64,000 bases of DNA from Austropuccinia psidii (GCA_023105745.1 JALGQZ010000005.1:2395501-2459500); one strand, 5' to 3'. Shown: positions 36,754 through 48,039, counted from the first letter of the stretch. The notes: generated by a model from the letters alone, not told the origin. A program made the numbers and translations.

Positions 36754-38332
36754 TTAACCCATTTTTACCCTTATAACTGTGATGTAATGCTTGTGAATTT
36801 TATTGTTTACAAATAAAAATGCCTGGCCCAGGTACCACATGCGCTTCCTTGACTTATTGTCAATTGATACTTGGACTGCGGCCTGGTTGTCGAAATCGCC
36901 AACCAGTTGCTTCAGTTGATTAATTGCCTGTACCAGGTGTTGAGTTGAGTCAGACAGTGTGATGTATTTGACGTACATGTTGAGAGTGCCACAATAGATT
37001 GCTGCTTGGAGGCCCAGAGTATGGGCGTGTCACCTAACTTGAGAATAAAACCCATCTGGGAGCACTCAAGGTTGCCTCCCCATCCCGCATCACCCCATAG
37101 GTTCAAGGAGATTCCCCCCAGGCGTAGCTGTATGCCTTGGTCACAGGTCTTGAGTAGGTAACCCACTATGTGATCCAACAATTCCCAGTGCTCAAAGGTT
37201 GGGCCCATGGAATGCCGAGCAAGGTAGCTGAACACAACAGCCAAGTCAGGACGTGACCCTCTCACAAGGTAGGCTAACCATCCAATAACGGGGCTGAAGG
37301 GGGTTGCATACATTGGCTTGGCATCACAGGGAGAACCCATTGCTGGAAGGGTTGGAAGTGGCGAGTCACAGCATATGAGTTGACGTGGATAAGCTTCTAG
37401 TATGCTGTCTGCCAAATGTCGCTGTGTAATAGCTACTTCACCTTTGCTAAACACACATTCAAGTCCAACAACCTGTCAGACTTTGTTAGACCACTTTATG
37501 TTGAGCTCAGAGCAGAGTGCTGCGTTGAAATACAAGATAGCGTCTGGCAAGTTTGAGGTGATAACACTGTCGTTGACGTGTATCCAGATAGCAATAACTG
37601 CTGTCACACTACGAAAAATGTAGAGTGACTGGTCAACTTTGGTTGCAACAAAATTAAGGCACTCCAATATTCCGGATAGGAATTTCCACCAGGACCTACC
37701 TGCCTGCTGCATTCCGTAGAGTGCTTTCTTCAGGCAGAGAACCTTGCCATGAAGTTCTGGTAGAAAAATGACAGGCGGCTTGACAAGGACGTGTTCCTCG
37801 AAGGGACTGTAGAGACAGGTGCAGCTCACATCAAACAACGCTACCGGCCATTTCCAGCATCAGTCTTAGTGACATTAGGGATTCCGTCTTGGCACAGTCC
37901 ACCACGGGAAACAAGCCTTGCCTTGAACTTCTCCATGCTGGCATCAATGTTTTTCTTGATATCAAAAACCCACAGGTTCCCAATGGTCCTTATTTCAGGT
38001 GTCTTCACCACAGCGTCCCAGAAATCTCTTGCCACCATTTGATCAAGTTCAGCCATACATGCCTTTCTCCAGCTGTCACGGTGTGGGTTAGACAACGCTT
38101 GTCCCAAGTGGTTGGGTATTGCCACATCTTTGGCCAAAAGGAGTGAGTCAATTGCTTTGTTTTCCGCCTCAAAATGATGTTCAGTTGGTACGACACCCAG
38201 CAACATTGCACTTACAACATGCGCAAGGGAGCCTTTAGGTGGTGTAGCCCCTACCCTTGGGGGTTGAAATTTTGGAAAAACAACACTTGCAGACTGTATC
38301 ATCTTGTTGGTGTCTTTCCCCAGAGTAGCCAT
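36754..38332 (-). pseudogene. Copia reverse transcriptase and RNase H
   Basis: The minus strand gives, in order: the RVT_2 start (37841-38332; DSWRKACMAELDQMV, LWVFDIKKN, KARLVSRG), the middle (37476-37838; GKVLCLKKALYGMQQAGRSW), the catalytic block IWIHVNDSV where VDD is usual, and RNase H (36912-37454; SRPDLAVVFSYLARHS, LWGDAGWGG, ILWASKQQSIVALST) with a tail to 36754. Frame breaks separate these pieces. The Asp to Asn change in the catalytic block would by itself disable the enzyme. Confidence 0.9.
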
Positions 38333-38459
38333 CTGCCCATCATCAGTGGTTTCAGCAGCCTACACTCCATCACCTGTGGTGCGAGTTTGTGTTGTTGCTG
38401 GACCAACAGTATGTGCACAATAGCTTCCACGCCAAATGGGTAAAGCATTGTGATCAACA

Positions 38460-39348
38460 GTCACTTCCCAAACAGCTCTTGAGGCGGCAATGAGTTGGCG
38501 CACTGCATGTTTGGGAGGCGCTTGTGTATAAAGCATGCCAAAGCATACGCAAACTTCCAGAACCTTGTCAGCATGTCACTCTGTAGCATCATCAGCCTAG
38601 CCATGTCTCCCAGGGTCCTGTTGAGCCGCTCCACTTTGCCATTTTCTTGCGGTTAGTAAGGTAGTAAAGGGCAGAGAATCATCCCTAGCTTCACCAGCAA
38701 GTCGGCGCAAGCAGCCAATGTGAATTCTTGGGAATTATCCATCCTCAGGGCTTTAGGGGTGGTCCCGGTACACACTTGCAGCTGTTTGATGGCCTCTAGG
38801 ATGGCTGCAGGTGCGTCTGAGTGCAACTTTAATGGGTAGGCAATGCTATATGTCATCACATGATCTCATAAAGTGATTAGGTATCTAAAACCCTGCGCAT
38901 CTTCTTCAAATGGGCCCATGACGTCCAAAACAAGGAGGTCAAGTGGATTGTTCTTTGGAATGTCAGTGCAGGCCCTTGTGATGCAATGGGTGCTCTTTGA
39001 CTTGGTGCAGATGGGGAAATAGAATGTTTGCCAGCATTTACGATCAAAGGTGGGTACGTGCTGTTTTAGGAAATCAAACATGGTTTCATTGCATGCATGC
39101 CCGAGTCGCTCATGCCATTCACGTGAACTCAGGGCAACTGAAGTGGGAAGAGATATTGGATTCATTTCAAACAAGCAGGAAGAGGACACAGCTGCTGACA
39201 CATTGGTCTCTTCACTAGATACAGCGTCCATCCACCAGCAATCATTCAAAAAGGTGGTGGTTACAAGTACATTTGATATAAGCAGTGATAGCAAAATGAT
39301 ATCAAAAAAAGAAAAAACACCCACCCTGCACAAGCGCCCCACAGACAA
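38460..39348 (-). pseudogene. Copia integrase
   Basis: At 38866-39348 the minus strand shows the pre-integrase zinc site (WHERLGHACNETMF, then ICTKSKSTHC) and the start of the core with the first Asp in LLVLDVMGPF. The frame 38653-38859 holds LRMDNSQEF with the second Asp. ENGKVERLNRTL, with the Glu, is read just downstream near 38640. Core residues are visible, but stops lie between the parts. The enzyme would insert the Copia DNA. Confidence 0.85.
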
Positions 39349-39499
39349 AAGGGTGCCCTATATCTTTTTGGAGAACACTACATCCCATATAGCAATGTAT
39401 CCTTTCCTGATGGGTATTTTAAGCATCGTTGTCTGAAAAATGGTGATTGAAAAGTTTGAGTTGGCAAAAAATATTTTAAAAGGCATAATCTTTTTCAGT

Positions 39500-40640
39500 T
39501 TTGTTGTAAATCGCAGAGCCAGACAGGTGAATGGACGCACCGGTATCAATCAACACCCAATCCACAGCATTGTGCTCCACAAATTGGACTTGCAAGACAT
39601 GCTCTTGCTGGTAGTGGGTGGTCAAAGTAGGTTGCAATCAGCAATCAGGCGTCCCTGGTCGGGCTGCTCGGTAATGACCAGGTGAGGGTGGGCACAGGTT
39701 TGGATTTGCAACTCCTTTGGTTTGTGGGCAGTTGGCCCACCAGTGCCCCGTACACCTGCAGTGGAAGCAGGAGCCTCCAAACTTGTTGACCAGGTGGTCA
39801 GGAGGGCAACGTATATTGCTAGTGGAAGCCGTGGGCTTGGGAAAGTGAGGAGAGCAAGGATGGGGGTAGAGAGGTGAGGACCCTGGCAGGTCAGACACAC
39901 AATACATGAATGGCGAGGATTGTCGAGTGGGCTTGGAATTTTTCTGTGACACATTGAAGATGACTTGGCCTACAAAAGTTGAAAACGGCTTCTCATTTCC
40001 CTTTGCCAATATTGCCGCCATGAAAAGTTCGTCAAAAGCCATCCGGTCAAGGGTTGACGGAGGATGACAAGCAGTTTGCGCCATAAGTCCCTCCAGTTCA
40101 TTGGCTTCAAAACCCAGCTTCTTGAACATTGCAAAGGTTTGTTGAAGAAAGAGAATGATGGTAGTGTTTGACTTTGGCTGGTCTTCCCCATTTTCTACCA
40201 GAATGTTGAGAAGCTCGCGAACCACCTTCAGTTTCTGAAATCGGCTTCCAGGGCATCACCTTGCTTTGATCATGTCAAAGAATTCCTTTTCCGTTGCACA
40301 AGACGGGACAATGCCAACACATAAGGCAAAGTTGGAAGGGAGTGTTGCGTTGACAAAGTGAGATATTGCCCTGTTCTCTTGAGGGGAGCAATTCTCAAGC
40401 AGGGAAGGGGAGTCGCCGACAGATAGCTTGGAATTTAGGGCAACGCATAGCACCCAGTTGATGCCCGAAACCCATTCCACGAAGCTTGATCCATTGCTTT
40501 GCAGGTGGTTGGATCGATTGGCTGCCCTGTACGGCTCTTGCATGAAGTGGTCATATGCCCAGGATACCATATGTGGTTGTTGTTAGTATGGAGACAGGGA
40601 CGGTGGTGGGGAAGACAACACCAAATGCAGAGATTGCATT
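39500..40640 (-). pseudogene. Copia gag and protease
   Basis: Gag pieces are at 40256-40570 and 39638-40225. The latter ends in a CCHC knuckle CFHCRCTGHWWANC (about 39725-39768), which binds RNA. The protease motif DTGASIHLSG follows at about 39510-39547. The frame is interrupted between the pieces by stops and shifts. Confidence 0.85.
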
Positions 40641-40837
40641 TTGGCTGCATTGGAAGTATGTGCTTATTTTAGAGACAATACTTTGGAGCGCGAAGAGTTT
40701 AGTAAAGAATACACTTCCTTGTTTGTGAGGGGTTTTTCATCTGCGTTGTCATTGGCGGCTTTCTTCAAACAGTTGGAATCTGACATCTTCACAGGCGGCC
40801 TATTGCTGGAGCTTGGTAGAGGGCAAGGCTTTTAACC

Positions 40838-41060
40838 TAATAAGAAAATGCCAAGTGAAGCAAAGCTTTCTCGCCAGTAAGTTCCAATGATGAGAGGTGA
40901 GTAAAAGGAATTTGATTCAAGACTGCGAGCAGCTTTTAAGGTACAACTAGAAAACTGTGGCGCATCATACGCGTGCAGTGTGGTTATGTATATACATGTT
41001 GAGACTTTTTCTCTAAGCATAATTTGATCATCGCAAGGATGCAGTGTCTAAATCTTAAAA
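40838..41060 (-). repeat. Copia 5' LTR (223 bp)
   Basis: Matches 36413-36650 apart from a 15-base gap and scattered changes; its outer end reads CTTAAAA instead of CTTAACA. The base run after it on the minus strand (GGTTAAAAGCC) shows no standard primer-binding site. Confidence 0.9.
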
Positions 41061-41500
41061 ATTTTAACACAAAAATTGATGTCTAACACCACATGTGGTG
41101 TGAATTAAATTAAGGTTTTGAGTATTCTCATACTTTTGTACAAAAAATACTAAAAACTTAATTTAAGCTTATTTAGAGTTGAGTTACAGAAATTTCATCC
41201 AGAAGTGGCCCCACTTTATTTTTTATGAGGAATCCAATGGTGTGATAATTTCTTTATTTTTATTTATTGTATGAAAAGCTATAATATATTTCATATAGCT
41301 TTTTACCAAAAATATTTTAATTTCATAATTTTCATAATATTTTTTTTTAAATTATAATTAAATTTTGATTTTTAAATATAAATTAGTATTTATATTCCAA
41401 TTTTTATTTTTATAATATAAATAAATTTATTTTATTTATATTTGTATCTTAATTTATCATTTGTGGTCTTTTGGGTATATGAAAATACCTCTAAGGCTCA
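41061..41500 (-). repeat. B2 5' LTR, outer part
   Basis: Continuation of the family-B LTR from 36412, ending GGCTCACA. It contains the palindrome at 41086-41101. The two parts add up to 1766 bases, close to the family length. Confidence 0.92.
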
Positions 41501-41505
41501 CAAAT

Positions 41506-41994
41506 TTACTTAAAGACAATCATGAAATCATGAATGCAGCCAATTTGCCAAACTTCAGCCAATGTGAATGGCACTCCAACAAATCACCCAATTTCAAAAC
41601 TTATTCAAATTTTATACTTACATTCAATGGCTTCCACAATAAACCACATACTGATAATAAGGACATCAATTCATGGACTTATGGTATATTCTCTTTTATC
41701 AATAAAACCAATTTCATGCCAATTCATACAGTTTTCACACCCTCTGGGAATGGATTATCATTTCCAAACCACAAATTCATTTTTGACTTTTCCAAAAAAG
41801 AAGGCATTGTTGAAATACTCTGGAAAATGTCTGAACTTCTTCATCAAACAACCAAGCCACCAAAAGAATTGCTTGAACACAAATCCATCACACACTTCGG
41901 CTGTTCTTTTCAAATGAACAAGAAATTATTTCTTACAGGACAAAAATTGAAACAACTCAGCTCTGAAGAAATTAAAACAAAAGTCAACAGTTAA
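41506..41994 (+). pseudogene. TET/JBP-like 2OG-Fe(II) oxygenase, 5'-truncated (copy 2)
   Basis: An intact C-terminal frame of about 163 codons ending in TAA at 41992. It holds NLPNFSQCEWH, ILTFNGFHNKPHTDN with the H-x-D iron motif (His 41646, Asp 41652), SWTYGIFSFI, the second His in LLHQTT (41842), and HFGCSFQMNKKLFL. This is the double-stranded beta-helix core of TET/JBP-like enzymes, which oxidise methylated pyrimidines. The N-terminal part is missing: the gene meets the B2 LTR at 41500 and does not resume left of B2. It faces the transposase at 42212, only 217 bases away, tail to tail, as in copy 1. The sequence is much less decayed than copy 1. The family call rests on motif recognition. 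Confidence 0.72.
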
Positions 41995-42211
41995 ATTATG
42001 TGGAATGAACAGGATAACAAAAGATTGCGTAAAAATAAAAACTTGTAAATATTATATATTATATATACTTACACATTTGATAATTATGATCCAATTCAGT
42101 CTTAACATTTACCATTCCATGGACGTAGATTGAAAATGTATTACAAATATTAGTCTTCACACAATACTATTTGAAAATAAACATGTTCAGCACTTGTAAT
42201 TCATCTATTCA

Positions 42212-43430
42212 TTAATTCCTGAACCAATCTAAAGTGTAGGGCTTGATTCTTTCATGCATATTCAAATGGCTGTTTTCATCATCTTGTTGTGTGATATTTT
42301 GGAGCTCAAGGGGGTCATTATTCTCATATAGATCACTCCATTTGTCACCTACTTGTGCTAATAGATTATCCAATATAACACAGGTTACCACCCCCTGTAC
42401 AAATAATTGTACCTCTTGCACATTACGCATTTCATGCAAAGATGACCACCACCCTTTCAAAACACCAATGGAATGTTCAATCCGTACTCTTGATCTTGCC
42501 AAAAATACATTGAATTTTTGATTATCTTCTGAGTGGGATTTTACACCTTTGTATGCTGGCACAATCCAATGGGAGCTTGCATAAGCTGAATCTGCAAGTA
42601 GATACTGATCTTTCCCATAATATTCATGTGGATTTTTGCAGATTTGCATATGTTGGTTCACATTTGAATCATGAAGAGAGCCTGCACAGCCAACATGTAG
42701 TGAAATAAACACTCTGTTGACATCACAAACCAATTGAATTGACATTGAATACCTACATCACATCTAATATCAGCTCAAAATGGTTCAATAAATAAGATAT
42801 GAATAGCATAAATACCTCTTCCTGCAATCAAAGTATGCCTCACCATCTCTGGGTGGCCTTTGAGACAAAGGTATTAGACTACCATCTATAAATCCCACAC
42901 ATCCAGGAAACCCTTCAGCTTGAATTACTTGGGAAGTCTCCAATCGCTTTTGTGAATTTGGCCACATAATATATTCCTTTTCATACTTGATTAATGCTTT
43001 TATTATATGCTGTGTATATAATACAATAGCCCCATGACTAACTCCAAATAGCATTCCTAGTTTTCCCATTGGATCCTAATTGTGCTAATGATACAGCCAA
43101 TTGTATGGCTGGACCTCTCTGTTTAAATCTTTATGAATTGTGAAAAATTGTATAATCTTGAATCAAGGTAACTAACTGCTGGAAGGATTCATGAGTAGTA
43201 CGGCATAGTTTTTTGAACTTATGACTTGATAACTGGACCAAATTGCTGGAGTTGTATATATATGCAGAAGGATTTTTTTGGTGGGGTGTAAGATACCTTT
43301 GGGTACTGAGATGGTGTAGCAGTGATACATCTTCTTCCAGGTCTGAATCAATATTGGATTCCACAACAAGGATATTCTGCATGATATTTAGTTGATGAAG
43401 TAATGGGATTCTTGCTGATGTTTTTGGCAT
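42212..43430 (-). pseudogene. PIF/Harbinger transposase, nearly intact
   Basis: The minus-strand gene reads from MPKTSARI (43430) to DWFRN and a stop (42212). Catalytic residues of the DDE_Tnp_4 fold are present: Asp in CVGFIDGSLIPL, Asp in YLLADSAYAS, Glu in RVRIEHSIGVLKGWW. A 63-base intron at 42753-42815 (GTATTT to TGTAG) joins FDCRKR to YSMSIQ in phase. Two defects lie upstream: a TAA at 43131-43133 and a frame change near 43070; an undetected intron could account for part of this. It probably moved its own element with a Myb-like partner. Its nearest neighbour is the convergent oxygenase at 41506-41994. Confidence 0.82.
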
Positions 43431-43626
43431 TTTTTGATATTTATAGATTTGAATTCTATTGAACAGAATTTGGTCTAAAGAAATTTATTCAAAGCTGAAT
43501 TCCCTGGGTGAGGTTTTTGCACACCATTTTTGAAAATTCTGCCATGATAGGTTGGGATTTCAAGGGTTATAATTTGGGATTTGAAGGCAAAAATATAGGT
43601 TTTTACATGTTCAAAATACCACTGGT
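43431..43626. other. 5' flank of the transposase gene
   Basis: Presumed promoter region of the minus-strand transposase. No clear TATA box was seen. A plus-strand frame at 43508-43711 and its minus shadow have no recognisable domain. Confidence 0.35.
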
Positions 43627-43728
43627 CAGGGGGTGTGTTATTTGGGAAATCCCAGAAATTAAATTCCACATTTCAGGAAAAAAAATTCAAGATTTGAAAT
43701 GTGGGATTTGATAGGTTTGACACCCCCT
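43627..43728. repeat. Foldback repeat, possible end of the Harbinger element
   Basis: Outer arms AGGGGGTGT (43628-43636) and ACACCCCCT (43720-43728), inner arms CCACATTTCA (43666-43675) and TGAAATGTGG (43695-43704). The right end is followed by TAA, as in the 3-base TWA target sites of PIF/Harbinger elements. It may be the terminal repeat of the element carrying the transposase, or a separate short foldback element. No partner terminus was found to the left. Confidence 0.45.
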
Positions 43729-43730
43729 AA

Positions 43731-44860
43731 AGAAATTCAAATTCTCTAAATAATAAGAATCAAAGATATATGATTTTTACTTTGGCCAAGCTTAATTTAG
43801 TAAAATTTTTGAATTAAAGTAAAGAAAATTTTATAACAAGATTATAGATATATTGACTTATTTATTCAACTTCACAAAAATTGTGGCTCAAATGAATCAA
43901 GATGAAAAAATTTATGATTAATTATAATTTGACTAAGCCTGAATTTTTTAATTAAATAATTTGAGAATCAGTATTGAATACAAAAGCTTTAAACGTTTAA
44001 CAAACCATTTTTTTTCCTTGTGAGAAAAATTGAGAGTTGGTATTTTTGACACCTCCTTCATAATATGTTTCTTTTTTCAAAAAAGAACAACTTGAAAAAT
44101 TTAAAATTATTTGTTTAAACTCTGGTTTAAAGAAATTAGAAAAGAGTTTTCAAATCTTAGAGGGTTTTAAATTTTTCTTCATACCATAATTTCTACTTGG
44201 TCATATATTTTCTTATTTTGACATGAATTTTGATAAAAAATTTGGCATATAATACCCATAAGAGTTGTCAAAAAATTAATTTTTATTTGAATTTAAAGAG
44301 ATAAAAAAGGATTCATATCATGATAGTATTTTTAAAAATAACACTTAATTCTTTATTGATTTTAATTTTTTAAGATCATCAATTTGAGATCATATGAGCA
44401 AAACACTTTGATTTCATAGATGGGTTTAAGCTCTTGATTCTTCTCGATTCCTTATCAGAAGCATCTTAAAATAGTTTTACTGTATCTAATTAACAGATTC
44501 TCATTTCGTATTATTCAATCCACAAGTCTTTATAAGAAGAGCCTGTGTGATGATGTATGTAAAAAATATCTTAATTTTGTGAGACTTTGTCGGATCTTGC
44601 TTGTTGGTAGGCTATTAGATTGATTGGCTTGGAATACCTTGATCATTTGATTTCGAAGCAGGTTACATTTAATTAGTTTTAGGTGTATTGTATTTTAGAC
44701 TAAGACGAATTAGTTTGAAGATTAAATCCTTCAAAATCTTGAACGATCCAAAAATAATTGAGAAACGAATTAATTTAAATAACCAAGAATCTGTTTCCTG
44801 CCTCAACTCTCTTGAGTCATTTGCTTGATACCTAGTCGTTTGAAGACAGTCTTTCATAGG
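43731..44860. other. Intergenic; upstream region of the AKR gene
   Basis: AT-rich up to about 44400, then more balanced. The last 460 bases should hold the promoter of the reductase. A pyrimidine-rich stretch lies close to the start codon and no firm TATA box is seen. Confidence 0.45.
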
Positions 44861-46519
44861 ATGGCTTCTCTCAATCAAGCTACTCCTGATGGTAGAACTA
44901 GGATACCATTGATCTTAGGGTGATGAATCTTGACTTTTTTGAACATGCCTTCTCCAAAGATCATCGTAGCTCAGCTGAAGAATTATTTTTGGTTGTGAAT
45001 TTGGCGATATCAGAGCGATGACTTTCGGAAAACCAAACACACATGGTGCAAGGTAATCGTTGAATTTGGTGCTGATTTGATATGTTGGAGAGGCTCACTC
45101 ATGTCAATCGAGCACTTTCATAGAATTCATGATTTGCCGACCGTTCAGAAAATCATAGATACCTTTAAGGCTCATGGACACACCGAAATAGACACTGCTC
45201 GACTCTGTAGGTCCTTGTTCGATCTCTCTTCATGATATGGTTCATCTCGTTTTATCCTCAAAAAAGTTTTTTGATCTATATTGACCATTGGTTTATTTTT
45301 ATTTTGGTGCTGATTGGTTGTCAAAGATGGACATGGCTCAAGCGAAGAAATGCTAAGTCAGGTTGACTTGTCAGGTACAACAATCGACTCAAAATGTTAT
45401 CCTATCGTGAGGAGAAATCGTCTCTTTTAAAGGATGAGATGAAATTAGTTTTGACTTGACTGCATCTCTTCCACGATGGATTCAATCCTGAACATAGAAT
45501 CCAGGGGATCATTCACCACAAAAACTTCGTGAAAGTTTAGAACTCAGCCTTCAAACATTAAAACTCAAGAAGTTAAGAATATTTTATCTTCATTCACCTG
45601 ATAGATCGATACCCTTTGAAGAAACTCTAAAAGGCTGCCATGAACTTTTTCAAGAGGGAAAATTCGAACAGCTAGGTTTGAGTAACTATCAAGCTTGGGA
45701 AGTGGCTAGAATTTGGGAAATTTGTGATAAGAATCAATTTGTCAAGCCCACGGTTTATCAGGCGATGTATAATTCCATCGTTAGATCTATCGAGGATGAG
45801 GTAGAGTATTTCAATCATTTTTAGAGCAAATACATCAATGGATTGTTAACATAAAATTATTTCTAATTCCAATCATCTTTTTTTTTCCTCAACAGTTATT
45901 TCCTTGTTGTAGAGCCTTGGGAATTCGAATTGTCATATTTAACCCATTAGGTTGGCCCTCACAACCCATAAGAAACCATGCTGAGCATGATAAATTTGAC
46001 TTGATTTTTATTTTATAATTCACTCCTGAAATACCAGCGGGTGGCTTTTTTGCAGGCAAGATCAAGAAAGTTGATGATTTCGTTGAAAAAGGTGGCAGGT
46101 TTGACCCAAATCACTATCAAGGAAAATTCGTAAGTAAATTGGATACGTGGCATCTTATTCTTTTTACAATTTGGAAATTGAGTCCAACAAAAACAACTGG
46201 TAAAAATTATTTGTGACTCATTTTCGTAAAACAAATACTGCAGTACAGGGAGCGCTACTTGAAAGATAGTTATTTTCGCGCGTTGGAATCATTAACTGAT
46301 GTATTGAAATCGTACCCTGAATATGATTTACTTTCCATTGCATCAATCTGGCTTCAACATCATTCAAAACTTCAGCCGTCTGATGGTATCATTTTCGGTG
46401 GATCGTCTCATGATCAAATCGAAATGAACCTCAAAAATTTCGAAAAGGGCCCATTACCCGATGAAATCGTAAAGAGCCTTGATTCGGCTTGGCAATTAGT
46501 TAAAGCTGAGTTGAGTTAG
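44861..46519 (+). CDS. Aldo/keto reductase, AKR7 (aflatoxin-aldehyde reductase) type
   Basis: Eight exons (44861-44919, 45014-45052, 45124-45206, 45327-45406, 45498-45800, 45896-45950, 46038-46129, 46244-46519) total 987 bases, in frame throughout, for 328 residues. All seven introns (71-120 bases) run GT to AG. The start MASLNQAT leads into RIPLILGAMTFGKP. The catalytic tetrad is Asp56, Tyr61 (EIDTARLY), Lys83 (DSKCYP) and His119 (FYLHSPDR). NPLAGGFFAGKI and the C-terminal IIFGGSSHDQIEMNLKN and EKGPLP match the AKR7 branch. These cytosolic NADPH enzymes reduce reactive aldehydes; the real substrate is unknown. It is the only intact host gene in the window. Confidence 0.93.
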
Positions 46520-47137
46520 AAGTTTACCTTTGTCCTTTTAATGCACAGACAATTTTTTACGTTGCTGAAATCTTGCTTCATAAATGCTTTTCTTCTGCAT
46601 TTTCTTTATTCTGTCTAATTTTAACTGTGAATGGCTTTTTATCAACAAGATGCCCTCCATACTGGCGATGAAGAAAAAACTCATTTTTTATGACCTCAAA
46701 AAATAATTTTTTGGTTATATACATAGTCTTTTTCGACGAAAAACCTTCTTTGTTCATTTTAATTTGATGAGAATGATGCGCTTGGTTGAACAAAAAGATC
46801 AATTCACATTTTTTGCGAATAAATAGGCACTCTTTGAGAAACCTGAGGTATGCGATTGAGTTTGCTGCTTATGTGTTTATCCTTGGCCAGAAGCGAAGAA
46901 AACAATGTAAACTTAGTCAATTGAATAATAACTTCACCTGACTGAGGCTTGTTTCGAAGGAATAAGGTCCAAAATTATTGTTTTTCCAGGAAGCTCATTG
47001 TCCAAGAAATATTAGCCTTGTTGCTCTTGCCATTGTCAGGAACTGTAGAGGTTGTCTTTGAGATCAATGAGTACTTTTTCAGGAAAAAATCTAATTAGGG
47101 TTTGCATATTATTATAATAGAAGTTATGAGCATCTTA
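46520..47137. other. No recognisable gene; AKR 3' region
   Basis: Contains the presumed 3' untranslated region of the reductase. A minus frame at 46578-46802 shows no recognisable domain. Bases 47135-47137 (TTA) border the next transposon. Confidence 0.45.
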
Positions 47138-47409
47138 GGGCCTGTTCTGAATCCCCGTGCGACGTATTAATTTTTAACCTTTTGGAAAAAAGTTTTTGGA
47201 CAAAAACAAAAAAACTTTCATCTGAAAAGCTAAAGTTTCCTGTGTGTCCCAAGTAAAAAGTGCAGAGGTTTCTAAAAGCTATTTGTATTTGACTTTAGAT
47301 TGGAATGACGCAAAGCCTATCCCTTAAGAATGTCCTACTACCTCACTAAATACCAAAAAGTCATCTTTATATTGTTGTACTTCATGCTGGCATGTATAGT
47401 CATTCTGGA

Positions 47410-47945
47410 ACTTGAAGAGACTTGAAGAGCGCAAACCATTCCACACTGGCTTCCTTCGTGGAAATGATTATGTGCAAGATCTTCTGGCAGCCCCTCCTGA
47501 TATTGGGGCACACATTACCATCTTTGTGAGCAGGCCTGCACTCAAATAAGGTAAGGGATTTTTATCATTGTAATTTGATTTCCTGCTCATGTTCATGTGG
47601 GCTTCTTTATATTTGTGAATGAAGGCCTCATACAAAGGAGGAGCTATTCAACTTGAGACATTCCTCACTAAGACACATAATTGAAAGAGTTTTTGGGATT
47701 TTGAAAATGAAATACCCCATCTTGCAGGGGCCAAGTGAATATTCAGTTCCAATTTAAAATAATATGCTCTTTGCCATTACACAAAGGACAGACTGAACTT
47801 CATCAAGACAGCAAGTCCAATGAAAATGAAGAGACCCCTGTAAATACAAGAGGAACATCTGGAAATGATGAGGATAGCCAGATTTAATCAGTTCAATCAA
47901 GAATAGCACAAGAGATGGGGAATCAATATAGAGCTGTTATTAATT
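47410..47945 (+). pseudogene. PIF/Harbinger transposase remnant
   Basis: The plus strand reads KPFHTGFLRGNDYVQDLL (N-terminal region, 47430-47490) and, after a gap, EELFNLRHSSLRHIIERVFG with ILKMKYPILQGPSEYS (47640-47745), which holds the catalytic Glu region. Then follow FIKTASPMKMKRPL and ARFNQFNQE to about 47890. The centre with both catalytic Asp residues appears deleted. It differs from the transposase at 42212-43430, so two lineages of the superfamily are present. Confidence 0.65.
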
Positions 47946-48039
47946 TGTCATGGAAATTTAAAAGATGTAAATATAACGTTAAACTGATAATAAGTAAAAC
48001 AAAGGATGTATAATGATAGTGTTATTAATATTTCAAGTT

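Larger units (their letters stand above)
36413..41060 (-). mobile_element. Ty1/Copia LTR retrotransposon
   Basis: A 4648-bp element on the minus strand with short LTRs (238 and 223 bp) and gag, protease, integrase, RT and RNase H in Copia order. It sits in the B2 5' LTR with duplications ATTTT (36408-36412 and 41061-41065). Its sequence is visibly richer in G and C than its surroundings, with another codon use, which suggests a different history from the Gypsy families. Several frames are broken, so it is probably inactive. Confidence 0.93.
27131..41500 (-). mobile_element. Ty3/Gypsy element B2 (family B), nested and deleted
   Basis: Minus-strand family-B element. It holds two later insertions: solo LTR C (30250-32153) and a Copia element (36413-41060). 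Without them it is about 7.82 kb, short of B1 by about the 2.15 kb lost in an internal deletion at 30065-30073. The flanking bases differ (GTATT left, AATTT right), unlike every other complete element here, so no target-site duplication is visible. It lacks RT, RNase H and the integrase zinc site and is dead. Confidence 0.93.

Noticed and set aside
41461..41505. Start of the oxygenase protein inside the B2 LTR
   Set aside because: The ATG at 41461 belongs to the LTR; homology with the other oxygenase copy begins only after the LTR end at 41500.
43475..43711. Small frames on both strands upstream of the Harbinger transposase
   Set aside because: No domain, no homologue in the window, and they overlap the foldback repeat.
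47101..47140. Intact target-site duplication of the 47-49 kb Harbinger element
   Set aside because: The outer triplets are TTA and TTT; I list them as near-matching only.
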